A stretch of 64,000 bases of DNA, from assembly GCA_050949825.1 (NCBI GenBank), contig JBMNGL010000003.1, forward strand, positions 310,001 to 374,000. The letters run 5' to 3'. The translations under genes were made by a program, and so were the position numbers. This document shows positions 42,126 to 51,002 of this stretch, piece by piece; position 1 is the first letter of the stretch; each line of letters begins with the position of its first letter. The stretch comes from DTU019 sp050949825 (lineage in GTDB: Bacteria > Bacillota > Syntrophomonadia > Syntrophomonadales > Syntrophomonadaceae). Under the pieces are notes generated by a model. That model did not search any database. It had not been told where the DNA came from and was given only the letters and a program-made list of their open reading frames with translations.

Positions 42126-43952
42126 TTATTCCACGGTGACGCTCTTGGCCAGATTGCGGGGTTTATCCACATCCAGGCCCCGCATCACCGCCATATAATA
42201 GGCGAATATCTGCAGGGGAACAACCCCGATAATGGGAGCCAAAATCGGGTTCACATCGGGCAGGAGGATCTGCTCATCGCATTCCTGGCAGGCCTCCTGC
42301 AGATTGCATTTGCATATGGCCACCACCACCGCACCGCGAGCCTTGACCTCTTTGATGTTGGACATGGTCTTTTCCACCAGGCTATCCTGGGTAATCAACG
42401 CCAGAACCGGCACCCCATTATGAATCAGGGCCAGGGGGCCGTGTTTTAACTCGCCGGCCGCATAGGCTTCAGCATGGATGTAAGAAATCTCCTTGAGTTT
42501 CAAAGCCCCTTCCATGGCTACTGCATAGTCAAAACCGCGTCCCAGGAAAAATGTGCTCTGTACGTCTGCATAGCGGGCTGCGATTTGTTTGATCCGGGCT
42601 TCTTCAGAGAGAACCTGCTCAACCAGGACATCGGTATAGAGCAGATCGCTGTAGAGGCTCTGTAGATCATCATGACTCATAGCCCCGCGCACATCAGCCA
42701 GATACAAAGCCAGTAAGTACATGACAATAAGCTGGGTGATATAGGCTTTTGTAGAAGCCACTGCTATCTCCGGCCCGGCGTGAGTATAGATGACCTGGTC
42801 GGCCTCACGAGCCACCGCGCTACCTACCACATTGGTAACCGCCAGGACCTTGATACCCTGCCGTTTGGCTTCCTGCAAAGCCGCCTTGGTGTCCGCGGTT
42901 TCACCCGACTGGCTGATGACAATCATTAAATCATCAGGATTCCATAGCACGTCCCGATAGCGGAACTCGGAGGCAATGTCGGTTTCCACCGGCACCCGGG
43001 CCAGTTTTTCAATAGCAACCCGGCCCACCAGGCCGGCATGGTAAGCAGTGCCGCAGGCAACAATAAAGATCCGGCCCAGTTTCCTGAACACATCATCCAT
43101 GCCCAGGTGGGAGAAATCCACCCGGCCATTGGTGGCTGTACCCCTGAGGGTAGCGCGAATGGCTTCAGGCTGTTCGTGGATTTCCTTGAGCATGAAATGA
43201 TCGTAACCATTTTTCTCGGCGGCGATCGGATCCCAGGTAACTGTGAAGATGGATTTATCTACCGGATCGCCTATAAAATCGGTGATGACCACCTCATCAG
43301 CCTTGACAACGGCGAATTCATTATCATCGAGAATATAGACCTGGTTGGTGCGCCCCAGTATGGCGGGAATATCCGAGGCCACATAATTTTCCCCATCCCC
43401 CAGACCAATGATCAAGGGGCTGTCTTTTTTGGCTACAATAATCTTGTCGGGTTCATCACGATGGATTACCGCCAGTGCGAAGGAGCCATGTATCACAGCC
43501 AGAGCCTGGCGCACCGCCGCCTCCAGGGAACTGCGGTAATATTTTTCAACTAAATGTGCTATTACCTCAGTATCGGTTTCGGATACAAAATCATGACCTT
43601 CCAGTATCAATTGCTGGCGTAAGGAGGCATAGTTTTCAACGATGCCGTTGTGAATTACTACAATATGGTTATAACAATCCGTATGCGGGTGGGCATTGCG
43701 GTCACTGGGGACCCCGTGCGTAGCCCAGCGGGTATGCCCGATGCCCAGCGTGCTGCCGGGGAAATCTTTCAGGGTGCTGATCAGTTCAGCCAATCTGCCT
43801 TCCCGTTTCATAATTTCAATAGAGGCAGGTTCCTCAGCCCGATATACAGCAATCCCGGCCGAATCATAACCGCGATATTCCAATTTACTTAATCCGTCTA
43901 TAATCACCGGCACAGCATCTGACTGGCCAATATAACCCATAATTCCACACAT
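42126..43952 (-). CDS. glmS: Glutamine--fructose-6-phosphate aminotransferase GlmS
   Basis: 608 aa from the ATG at 43952. This start is required so that Cys follows the initiator Met (MCGIMGYIG) as the N-terminal glutaminase nucleophile; the ATG at 43961 would bury it. It makes glucosamine-6-phosphate for peptidoglycan. The Ntn glutaminase domain (1-~240; GHTRWATHGVPSDRNAHPH) precedes two SIS isomerase domains (about 285-600; CGTAYHAGLVG, SQSGETADT, final DKPRNLAKSVTVE). Expression is controlled by the self-cleaving ribozyme in its leader. Downstream of glmM in the cda-glm cluster. Confidence 0.98.
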   Translation of the reverse strand: MCGIMGYIGQSDAVPVIIDGLSKLEYRGYDSAGIAVYRAEEPASIEIMKREGRLAELISTLKDFPGSTLGIGHTRWATHGVPSDRNAHPHTDCYNHIVVIHNGIVENYASLRQQLILEGHDFVSETDTEVIAHLVEKYYRSSLEAAVRQALAVIHGSFALAVIHRDEPDKIIVAKKDSPLIIGLGDGENYVASDIPAILGRTNQVYILDDNEFAVVKADEVVITDFIGDPVDKSIFTVTWDPIAAEKNGYDHFMLKEIHEQPEAIRATLRGTATNGRVDFSHLGMDDVFRKLGRIFIVACGTAYHAGLVGRVAIEKLARVPVETDIASEFRYRDVLWNPDDLMIVISQSGETADTKAALQEAKRQGIKVLAVTNVVGSAVAREADQVIYTHAGPEIAVASTKAYITQLIVMYLLALYLADVRGAMSHDDLQSLYSDLLYTDVLVEQVLSEEARIKQIAARYADVQSTFFLGRGFDYAVAMEGALKLKEISYIHAEAYAAGELKHGPLALIHNGVPVLALITQDSLVEKTMSNIKEVKARGAVVVAICKCNLQEACQECDEQILLPDVNPILAPIIGVVPLQIFAYYMAVMRGLDVDKPRNLAKSVTVE

Positions 43953-44074
43953 ATTTTCCATTTAACCTCCATGAGAGGGTTAATGTCACCCTTCGTCACT
44001 GTCTCGTCACTGTCATTGCATAACAAGCAAGGCCGTAATCATCAGGCCTTGACAGGTTGATTGAATTATCCACT

Positions 44075-44217
44075 ATAGGCCTCTTTGTGGCAGGCATTGC
44101 TGCCCGCTTTTGTGGGCTTACTAACGATGGTGGCCACCGGGGGGCATCCGCCGAACCATTCGATTAACCCCCTCCTCGTCAACCCAAAATGAGAAATCAC
44201 CTCGGGTTCAGGCGCTT
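44075..44217 (-). ncRNA. glmS self-cleaving ribozyme/riboswitch
   Basis: The minus strand reads agcgcctgaac at the 5' end (cleavage expected between 44216 and 44215), then gacgaggagggggttaatcg, ttcggcggatgccccccggt, ccaccatcgttagtaagccc and a final gcgggcagcaatgcc stretch: the conserved core of the glmS ribozyme in order. It uses glucosamine-6-phosphate as cofactor to cleave and destabilise glmS mRNA. It begins about 9 nt after the glmM stop and ends about 120 nt before glmS. The 3' boundary is approximate. Confidence 0.97.
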
Positions 44218-44224
44218 ATGGCAT

Positions 44225-45580
44225 CTATTGCTGGGCTATGGTCTCGATAGCTTTTTTTATGTCATCAATCACTTCCTTCAAAAGATAATTATCCGGACCC
44301 TGGGCCATTAGTCGAACCAGGGGTTCCGTTCCCGAGGGTCTTACCACCAGCTTGCCCCATTCTCCCAGTCTCTCTTCCGCATCGGCCAGAGCCGCTTGAA
44401 CCAGATCATGAGAAAGAACGGCTTCTTTATTCTCAATACGTACATTGACCAGCAATTGAGGATATTTTTCCATCTCCCTCCCCAACTCAGAAAGGGTCAG
44501 CCCGGTTCTTTTCATTACTTCCACCAGTTTCAACGAAGTCAGCAGGCCATCTCCAGTTGTGGCATGTTGCTTAAAAATAATATGTCCCGACTGCTCACCA
44601 CCTAAAAGTGCGTCGGTCTCAATCATCTTTTCCAAAACATACCGATCTCCCACCTTGCAGCTTGCCACCTTCACGTTTTCGCGCCGCAGGGCAATCTCAA
44701 ACCCAATATTGCTCATAACGGTTGCCACCACCGTAGGGGGATTGAGCAGGTTTTGGCGGTGCATATCCAGGGCGCAAATAAGCATAATAGAGTCGCCATC
44801 CATCTCACAACCTCTATCGTCAATAGCGATGCAGCGGTCAGCATCACCATCATATGCAATCCCCAGGTCGGCATGGTGGTGCCGCACGACTCTTTTGAGC
44901 AGGTCAGTGTAGGTTGATCCACAGCGATCATTAATATTAATGCCATTGGGCTTGTCGCCGATAGTTATGGTGCGCGCCCCCAGCCGCTGCCAGAGTGCCG
45001 GGGCCACATGGTAGGCTGCTCCATTGGCACAATCCAGCACCACGGTCATGCCCTGTAATCCCGTCTGCAAGCCATAACAGGCACACAAATGGTCCAGATA
45101 GCTCTCTATTGCCCCTTCAACAGTGTAGACGCGCCCGACATCAGGCCCCTGGGGACGATTCAAATCATCTGTGCCCTGTCCTACCAGCTTTTCAATCTCT
45201 TCCTCCACCTCGTCAGGCAGCTTATAGCCGGCTGGGCCGAAAAATTTGATGCCATTGTCTTCCACTGGATTGTGTGAAGCTGAAATCACAATGCCGCAGT
45301 TGGCCTGATATTTTCCGGTCAAATAGGCTACCGCCGGAGTGGGAATAATCCCTGCCGTCAACACATCGGCACCGGTGGAACATATGCCTGCAATTAGGGC
45401 CGATTCCAACATGTCCCCGGATATACGAGTATCCTTTCCGACCAGTATACGCGGTCTTCCTGAAGGATTCTGCTGTGCCAGGATATAGCTTCCAGCCCGG
45501 CCTAGCTTAAAGGCTAATTCTGCCGTTAAATCCAGATTGGCTATCCCCCTAACCCCATCAGTACCAAATAAAATACCCAC
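44225..45580 (-). CDS. glmM: Phosphoglucosamine mutase GlmM
   Basis: 451 aa from the GTG at 45580, which has aggaggg 7 bases upstream and gives the family start GILFGTDGVRG; an ATG at 45598 lies before that site. Converts glucosamine-6-phosphate to glucosamine-1-phosphate. Active-site phosphoserine loop ISASHNPVEDNGIKFFG (about 98-114), metal loop IAYDGDADRCIAID, sugar loop LGGEQSGHIIF and phosphate loop VRPSGTEPLVRLM are all intact. Member of cdaA-cdaR-glmM-glmS, the conserved Firmicute c-di-AMP/cell-wall gene order. Confidence 0.98.
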   Translation of the reverse strand: MGILFGTDGVRGIANLDLTAELAFKLGRAGSYILAQQNPSGRPRILVGKDTRISGDMLESALIAGICSTGADVLTAGIIPTPAVAYLTGKYQANCGIVISASHNPVEDNGIKFFGPAGYKLPDEVEEEIEKLVGQGTDDLNRPQGPDVGRVYTVEGAIESYLDHLCACYGLQTGLQGMTVVLDCANGAAYHVAPALWQRLGARTITIGDKPNGININDRCGSTYTDLLKRVVRHHHADLGIAYDGDADRCIAIDDRGCEMDGDSIMLICALDMHRQNLLNPPTVVATVMSNIGFEIALRRENVKVASCKVGDRYVLEKMIETDALLGGEQSGHIIFKQHATTGDGLLTSLKLVEVMKRTGLTLSELGREMEKYPQLLVNVRIENKEAVLSHDLVQAALADAEERLGEWGKLVVRPSGTEPLVRLMAQGPDNYLLKEVIDDIKKAIETIAQQ

Positions 45581-45781
45581 GTAAATACCCTCCTGCATCC
45601 GAACATCTTCTCCGTTGCTTACCGTAATCTCTTTTATACCCTTTTGTCAATACGCAGTCAATCCATCCAGTCTTGCAACCCGCCAGCAAAATAAACGGAC
45701 TCGTCTGCCAGGCTATGGCTTCACAGGGCTGTTGTCTATTATTATGCTTTCTGTGGTCACTGTGTTAATTATATTCCATTC

Positions 45782-46708
45782 TCATTGCCCTTCATTGATT
45801 CCGCTTGTGCCTATGGTCACATTGACAGTAACCCGCGCCGGAAATATTCTAAGGCCTTGGGGAGCTTGCAGGGCAGCCTCTTGTTGAAAAGAGGCTCTTT
45901 TATCCGTCAAGTCCACCAGTTCGGTTTTTATATCACCAACATCCATTACAATACTGCTATTGCCCATGATCTTAACCAGTCCCGGCTGGGCAGATACGCT
46001 GGTAACCTGAAAACCTGAAGCAGCCCGGCCTGCAGTAATCACAGTGACAGGCACCTCACGCGAGGCCTGTTTGGGAGCAATCACCGCATGTATGGTGGCC
46101 TGCCGGGGCAGCAGCTCAATTCCGCCACTCACCAGTTTGCCATCGGCATCTCTGGGGAGCAAATTGACCGTATAGGCGGTCATATTGGTAGCCTGGCTTA
46201 GATCCACCTGCCCTACTATGTGATCGATTTTTCTTATAGTGGCTTCCTCTCCTTTGATCAGGCACTTATCTGGAGTGACGCTGATATCCAGCAGTTCATA
46301 ACCTTCGGGAGGACCACGCAAAACCTGATGAGATATGGTAAAAACATGTTCCTGGACACTAATTAATTGTACCTGCACCCGCCGAGGCTGAATGCTGGTC
46401 AATATGGCGCCTGAGCCCGGTTCAAGCTGAACCGGCACATCAAAAGTACCCGGTTCGTAATTGGACAAATCTACATAGGCCTTAACTGTGGCATTCTTCT
46501 GCAGCACACCCCAAAGCCTGACCGCAACCTGTTCCGGTCCTTGTACGGTAAGTCCCGGAGGGACATGACGATAATCCAGCGAAACCTGCAGCAGATTCTG
46601 TCCACTGGTGTCGCTGCCTTGATTGACTACATAAGCCCAGAGCAGCAAGGACATAATGATCGAGATGATTTTAAGTCCGGTCTTTTTTTGCTTGAGTTGG
46701 AGATGCAT
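45782..46708 (-). CDS. cdaR: CdaA regulator CdaR (YbbR-domain protein)
   Basis: 308 aa from the ATG at 46708, which has aggaggtgg ~10 bases upstream; the 5' end overlaps cdaA by 38 bp. One N-terminal transmembrane helix (KIISIIMSLLLWAYVVNQ) is followed by about four extracytoplasmic YbbR repeats, e.g. VPVQLEPGSGAILTSIQPRRVQVQL (in two parts) and VPVTVITAGRAASGFQVTSVS. CdaR binds and modulates the diadenylate cyclase CdaA at the membrane. Upstream of glmM, 202 bp. Confidence 0.93.
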   Translation of the reverse strand: MHLQLKQKKTGLKIISIIMSLLLWAYVVNQGSDTSGQNLLQVSLDYRHVPPGLTVQGPEQVAVRLWGVLQKNATVKAYVDLSNYEPGTFDVPVQLEPGSGAILTSIQPRRVQVQLISVQEHVFTISHQVLRGPPEGYELLDISVTPDKCLIKGEEATIRKIDHIVGQVDLSQATNMTAYTVNLLPRDADGKLVSGGIELLPRQATIHAVIAPKQASREVPVTVITAGRAASGFQVTSVSAQPGLVKIMGNSSIVMDVGDIKTELVDLTDKRASFQQEAALQAPQGLRIFPARVTVNVTIGTSGINEGQ

Positions 46709-47537
46709 AGGCGCCAAACCACCTCCTGCGAATATTCTCACCCCAACGGGGACGTTGCGCGAATTCCCGAGCCAAGGCCTGCATCAAACTTTCTTCGTCC
46801 GGGCAAGACAATAAGGTGCCTTCCCGGGCCAGTGAGATCACACCCGTCTCTTCGGAAACAATGACGGCCAGAGCATCTGAGACCTCGGTAATGCCCAGAC
46901 CCGCCCGATGGCGAGTGCCAAGGCGCAGATCCAAATTGGGGTTGTCGCTTAAGGGAAGAAAGCAAGCTGCTCTCTCCAGCCTGCCCGCACTTATCACTAC
47001 AGCTCCATCATGAAGCGGTGAATTGGGCCAAAAGGTATTGACCAGGAGACTGCTGGAAACAACGCCATCCACCAGTACTCCACTGGCGGCATGCTCCCCT
47101 ATACCGGTATCCCGTGTCAATACAATCAGCGCCCCCATGCGATTGCGTGACAGCAGCCCGGCAGCCTTGCTGACCTCGGCCAACACAGTATGAATAGCTT
47201 CCGGGTCCCAATGCAAACGGTGCCCAGAAAAGAAACTACCCCGGCCGATCTGTTCCAAAAAGCGCCGTAATTCGGGCTGAAAGACAATCGGCAGGGTAAT
47301 AGCAAACACGATCCACAATTTTTCAACCAACCAGGTAACCATAGTCAGGTTTAAATAGCTGGCTAAAACAGAAAACACCAGCAGCAGCAGCAAGCCGCGC
47401 AGTAGCTGCTCTGCTCTTGTTCCACTGATTAGCCCTAAAATCCTGTATATCAGATATGCAACTATGGATATATCTACAATGCTCAGGAAAAGATTCCACG
47501 GGCTGGCAAACACTCCAGAAAGGAAGCTGAAATCCAA
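46671..47537 (-). CDS. cdaA: Diadenylate cyclase CdaA
   Basis: 288 aa from the TTG at 47537, 8 bases after ggagg (a TTG at 47552 precedes the site). Makes cyclic di-AMP from two ATP. Three N-terminal transmembrane helices (about 10-90) are followed by the DAC domain with the catalytic signatures LHDGAVVI (about 177-184) and GTRHRAGLG (about 208-216). In Firmicutes c-di-AMP controls potassium, osmolyte and wall homeostasis, and CdaA, CdaR and GlmM form a complex. The C-terminal tail is basic. Confidence 0.97.
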   Translation of the reverse strand: MDFSFLSGVFASPWNLFLSIVDISIVAYLIYRILGLISGTRAEQLLRGLLLLLVFSVLASYLNLTMVTWLVEKLWIVFAITLPIVFQPELRRFLEQIGRGSFFSGHRLHWDPEAIHTVLAEVSKAAGLLSRNRMGALIVLTRDTGIGEHAASGVLVDGVVSSSLLVNTFWPNSPLHDGAVVISAGRLERAACFLPLSDNPNLDLRLGTRHRAGLGITEVSDALAVIVSEETGVISLAREGTLLSCPDEESLMQALAREFAQRPRWGENIRRRWFGAYASPTQAKKDRT

Positions 47538-47603
47538 ATCTCTATCCTCCAAGCTTTGGCTTAAACAACTTCTATTATAAGTTTTCCCCGGGGCGTTGCC
47601 AAA

Positions 47604-48257
47604 TCAGCATTTGCAGTCATCTGGCTTTAAATAGTGAAATACCGCCAGTACGCCTTCTTCTACGCTGATTTCCCCTTGTGCCTTGGCCAGTATGTTAGAA
47701 ACCGCATAGGGATTTTTTTTCTCTAATACCACATTATCAAGAGGATATTCAAAACCCTTTTCACAGACCCCTCGGGCCTCCTCGCTGAGCGGCAAAACCG
47801 AAACCATATCCCCTTTTTGGCCGCTGATGGTTAAGCTCTGTGCAATAAGATAGACAGCGCAATCCGGAGCATAATGAACAATCTTCTTGCCCATCATGGC
47901 CAGTTCGATGCCACAGTATAGATTACTGAGCGTATGATCCAATCGTTTCCCCAGAGTACCCAAAAAAAGCACTTCATCGGCACCCAGCTCTTCAGCAAGG
48001 GACAGGGCCAGTTGAGTGTCGGTAAAGTCTTTGCGGCGGGGGTATTTCCTAAATTGAACCTGGTGAGCAGTATAGAATTCCCTTACTTCTGGTCTAATTG
48101 AGTCCATATCTCCAACAATATATGAAGGTATAACACCCATTTCGTAGGCATAATTGGCCCCCCCATCAGCACAGAGCAGAGTATCGTCAGGGCAGATTAC
48201 GCTGCGATATTCACTCAGGGGTCCGTATTTACCATTGGCCAGAACCACACACTTCAT
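47604..48257 (-). CDS. thiN: Thiamine pyrophosphokinase
   Basis: 217 aa from the ATG at 48257, 6 bases after aggtga (a GTG at 48266 overlaps that site). Phosphorylates thiamine to TPP. Characteristic are CADGGANYAYEMGVIPSYIVGDMDSI (in two parts), FRKYPRRKDFTDTQLALSLA, the GTLGKRLDHTLSN motif, and the C-terminal beta-domain (SVLPLSEEARGVCEKGFEYPL). It lies upstream of cdaA by 66 bp, same strand, and may share its transcript. Confidence 0.94.
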   Translation of the reverse strand: MKCVVLANGKYGPLSEYRSVICPDDTLLCADGGANYAYEMGVIPSYIVGDMDSIRPEVREFYTAHQVQFRKYPRRKDFTDTQLALSLAEELGADEVLFLGTLGKRLDHTLSNLYCGIELAMMGKKIVHYAPDCAVYLIAQSLTISGQKGDMVSVLPLSEEARGVCEKGFEYPLDNVVLEKKNPYAVSNILAKAQGEISVEEGVLAVFHYLKPDDCKC

Positions 48258-48437
48258 ATCGGTCACCTGTTCTTTTTTTCACAATTAACGCATAGCTCAA
48301 TTATCAGTTATCTCTATTATAGTATATCGGCACGCCAGCGGAAGGACTTAAGGGAAAATACATGAATTCCTGCCGGTGTTGGCCTCCTTTTAGCAGCAAT
48401 AGTAAACAACGAGCATATTTCATATTATTAAAGCAAA

Positions 48438-48466
48438 TTGACAACAAAAATCGCGTTCATTATAAT
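48438..48466 (+). promoter_or_regulatory. Consensus sigma-A promoter of the ferredoxin gene
   Basis: TTGACA at 48438-48443, a 17-bp spacer and TATAAT at 48461-48466: both hexamers are perfect. Transcription should start near 48473, leaving a short leader before the GTG at 48502. Confidence 0.88.
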
Positions 48467-48501
48467 GCATATTAGTGCTATTGACAAAGGAGGCGAAGGT
48501 A

Positions 48502-48678
48502 GTGGCCTACACCATTAACGATGACTGTATTTCATGTGGGGTGTGTGAAGATGAGTGCCCGGTGGAGGCAATCAGCGAGGGAGAAGATAAATACGTTATA
48601 GACCCGGAACTATGCACTGATTGCGGCTCCTGTGCTGATATATGCCCTGTTGATGCACCGCAACCGGAAGAGGACTAA
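48502..48678 (+). CDS. 2[4Fe-4S] clostridial-type ferredoxin
   Basis: 58 aa from the GTG at 48502, 8 bases after aggagg; the in-frame TTG at 48475 lies at the presumed transcription start. Two CxxCxxCxxxCP motifs (CISCGVCEDECP and CTDCGSCADICP) ligate two low-potential clusters. Acidic protein. It has a perfect promoter and its own terminator, implying high expression as a single gene. Likely electron carrier for hydrogenases, pyruvate:ferredoxin oxidoreductase or bifurcating enzymes located elsewhere. Confidence 0.97.
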   Translation: MAYTINDDCISCGVCEDECPVEAISEGEDKYVIDPELCTDCGSCADICPVDAPQPEED

Positions 48679-48713
48679 CAACAGCAGGCTGGGGGCTTAA
48701 TATCGAAAAATGC

Positions 48714-48736
48714 AAAACCCGTTCCGCGGGTTTTTT
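48714..48736 (+). terminator. Terminator between ferredoxin and trmL
   Basis: Stem aaaacccg/cgggtttt (48714-48721, 48727-48734) is followed by T residues. On the minus strand the hairpin is followed by gcattttt, so it probably serves trmL too. Confidence 0.9.
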
Positions 48737-48754
48737 GCTTTTTGGGGTTTCCTG

Positions 48755-49213
48755 CTACTCCAGACCAGGGAATCCCAATTGGCGCAAAGCCTCGTAAAGA
48801 AGCACTGCAGCAGTATTGGCAATATTCAACGACCTGCCCAGGTTGAGCATGGGCACTCGAATAGTATGGTCCGGATAGGCTTGCAGCAAAGCCAGCGGTA
48901 AACCACTGGTTTCCCGACCCAAAACCAAAAAGTCGGCAGATTGATAACAGACATCGGTATAGCACCGGCTCGCTTTGGTAGTTGCGAAATAAAAAACCGC
49001 CTCCGGATAAGCTGACGCCACTTCTTCAAAACCATCCCACACTTTTACCGTCACTTTATCCCAATAATCAAGCCCGGCCCGTTTTAAATAACGGTCCGCC
49101 AGTAAAAATCCCAGGGGTTTGACCAGATGCAAGGTAGTGCCTGTGAGAGCGCAGGTGCGGGCAATGTTTCCTGTGTTTTGCGGGATTTCTGGTTCAACCA
49201 GAACAATATGCAT
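48755..49213 (-). CDS. trmL: tRNA (cytidine/uridine-34-2'-O)-methyltransferase TrmL
   Basis: 152 aa SPOUT-class methyltransferase that modifies the wobble ribose of certain leucine tRNAs. The family start MHIVLVEPEIPQNTGNIART, LHLVKPLGFLL, the knot motifs FLVLGRETSGLP and IRVPMLNLGRSLNIANTAAVLLYEAL (in two parts) are present. Full length. ATG start with gatgaggaaag upstream. Convergent with the ferredoxin gene across a shared terminator. Confidence 0.95.
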   Translation of the reverse strand: MHIVLVEPEIPQNTGNIARTCALTGTTLHLVKPLGFLLADRYLKRAGLDYWDKVTVKVWDGFEEVASAYPEAVFYFATTKASRCYTDVCYQSADFLVLGRETSGLPLALLQAYPDHTIRVPMLNLGRSLNIANTAAVLLYEALRQLGFPGLE

Positions 49214-49329
49214 GTTCTTTCCTCATCTCTCTTTTTCTTCCCTTAGGTTTAAGAATATTATAACCCTTTGTTTCCCAGTCATAGCACCTGACTGGCTGGA
49301 AAAACTACTCATAAAAAGGAGGGATTTAT

Positions 49330-50298
49330 GTGACCAGATCACGGCATTTTAGCACTCTGGCCGGGCTTCTACTGATCAGTTTAATACTATCTGTGGCAGG
49401 GTGCCAGCAGGCAGCTAAAAAACCAGAGGTTAAAACACCCGCCCAACTGGCTCCCGAAGTCCAGAAATATAGTGTGGAACCAACTTTAAGTTTATACCGC
49501 ACCAACAGCGGTGCAGTTCAACAGGTAAAGTTGGAGCAGTATTTAAAAGGAGTGGTTGCCGGCGAAATAGGTCCAAAGTTTCCTATGGAGGCCTTAAAAG
49601 CCCAGGCTATTGTAGCCAGAACCATGACACTGGCCTTGTTGGAGTATGAAGGAGGCACCCGCGGTAAACACAAAACTGATGTGAGTGACAGCCATACTGA
49701 ATTCCAAGCCTATGATGAGAAGGCCATTAACGACAATATTTCCAAGGCTGTGGAGGAGACCCGGGGCCAGGTTCTAACCAATAATGGAAAGTTCGCATAT
49801 GCTCTATTCCATTCTGCATCTAATGGAAAGACTGCCAGTATTGAGGAAGGCTTCCCCACTCTGGCTGAAAAAGCTCCCTATTTGGTGCCCGTATCTACAA
49901 ATGGAATTACCAGGGCACCTGAAAAATATCGAGCCTGGACGGTGAAGGTGCCGCGCAGTCAGATTAAACAGATTATGGGCGAAAAAGCTGGTAATTTAGA
50001 CGACATAAGCATCGCCCAAACCGGTCCATCCGGGCGGGTATTAACCGTCAAAGCCGGTCAGGCAACCATTTCCGGAGTTGATTTAAGGCAGAAGATTGGT
50101 TTTGACAAGCTTTTTTCAACCCAGATAAGCAGTATCAAACCAGAAGGCAATAATATCGTCTTTACCGGCACCGGTTGGGGGCATGGAGTGGGCATGGACC
50201 AATGGGGCGCCAACCTCATGGCGGAGCAAGGCAGTACCGCTCGCCAGATTGTGGAGCATTATTATCCACAGATGAATTGGACCCAACTTTATCAGTAA
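49330..50298 (+). CDS. SpoIID/LytB-domain lipoprotein
   Basis: 322 aa. Lipoprotein signal with lipobox LSVAGC (Cys25). The SpoIID domain starts with VKLEQYLKGVVAGEIGPKFPMEALKAQAIVARTM (split; the Glu in AGEIGP aligns with the catalytic Glu of SpoIID lytic transglycosylase), continues AYDEKAINDNISKAVEETRGQVL and ends with the hallmark GTGWGHGVGMDQWGA. SpoIID degrades denuded glycan during spore engulfment. This membrane-anchored relative may be a vegetative or germination wall hydrolase. The start is GTG with aaggaggg upstream. Single plus-strand gene. Confidence 0.93.
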   Translation: MTRSRHFSTLAGLLLISLILSVAGCQQAAKKPEVKTPAQLAPEVQKYSVEPTLSLYRTNSGAVQQVKLEQYLKGVVAGEIGPKFPMEALKAQAIVARTMTLALLEYEGGTRGKHKTDVSDSHTEFQAYDEKAINDNISKAVEETRGQVLTNNGKFAYALFHSASNGKTASIEEGFPTLAEKAPYLVPVSTNGITRAPEKYRAWTVKVPRSQIKQIMGEKAGNLDDISIAQTGPSGRVLTVKAGQATISGVDLRQKIGFDKLFSTQISSIKPEGNNIVFTGTGWGHGVGMDQWGANLMAEQGSTARQIVEHYYPQMNWTQLYQ

Positions 50299-50316
50299 AA
50301 TAACTTGCGTACGGAT

Positions 50317-50358
50317 GCCAGGCACCAAAGTTAGAGTTATAGTATGAAGGTGCCTGGC
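50317..50358. repeat. GGTGCC palindromic element, copy 2
   Basis: Arms gccaggcacc (50317-50326) and ggtgcctggc (50349-50358) enclose a 22-nt spacer. Same outer word as the element at 16746-16808 but a different, unpaired interior. It sits directly after the stop of the Fe-S/zinc-binding protein gene. Confidence 0.8.
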
Positions 50359-50362
50359 CTCT

Positions 50363-51001
50363 CTATAAAAAGGGCTGCAGGGGAATGTCCTCATAATTCT
50401 CCGCCTGAAGGAAATACGACAAGAGGGGGCTTGAATCATATTCGTCAAAAAGGCGTAAAAACAACTGATCCATGCTACTAACCGGGCCATTTTCATTTCC
50501 GAGCAGCCCCTGCTGGCGCGCGAATTTATGCGTGGCCGCCATACCCAAACTGCTGATATGATAAATAAATTCTTCAGTATCCCCACGCAGATCAATACAT
50601 AGATAAAAGCGACAAATGAGTGCGCGAATGGGGTAAATGGTGCAGATTTGATCCTGCAAAAACACACAGGGATTAGGCCGCATACGCAGCAAACCAATAG
50701 CTCTTTTTTCAGCCTCAAAATACTGATTTACAAAGCTTTCATAACTACAGGCGGTATAGCGGGCCATTTTCTTGAAGGCGATAAGGTCTGGAATCACGTA
50801 AGCGGTATCGCAGCAATTGTGCGCGCAAGCCCGGCAAGATTGATTAAGGTTGGAAGCGTATTTTTTGCGGCGGTAAGCTGATTGGTCACAAAGCGGTTGC
50901 CAGGCATTCAACAAATCCATCAAGCTGGCAGCAGGGTCAATATGGAGAGCCAATCCTTCATTTTCAGCATCATTACAATAGTAAACCCGGACCTTGTCCA
51001 A
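50363..51001 (-). CDS. YkgJ-family cysteine-cluster protein
   Basis: 212 aa. The CxxCxxxCC motif (CRACAHNCC, about 56-64), a mid-protein NPCVFLQDQICTIYPIRALICRFY (two parts; Cys residues at the expected C-x7-C-x7-C spacing) place it in the YkgJ/UPF0153 zinc- or iron-chelating family. Function unknown; members are suspected Fe-S or metal-binding proteins. The start is TTG with aaaggaaag upstream, 1 bp after rnhA. It ends the rnhA-containing minus-strand run. Confidence 0.88.
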   Translation of the reverse strand: MDKVRVYYCNDAENEGLALHIDPAASLMDLLNAWQPLCDQSAYRRKKYASNLNQSCRACAHNCCDTAYVIPDLIAFKKMARYTACSYESFVNQYFEAEKRAIGLLRMRPNPCVFLQDQICTIYPIRALICRFYLCIDLRGDTEEFIYHISSLGMAATHKFARQQGLLGNENGPVSSMDQLFLRLFDEYDSSPLLSYFLQAENYEDIPLQPFL

Positions 51002-51002
51002 A

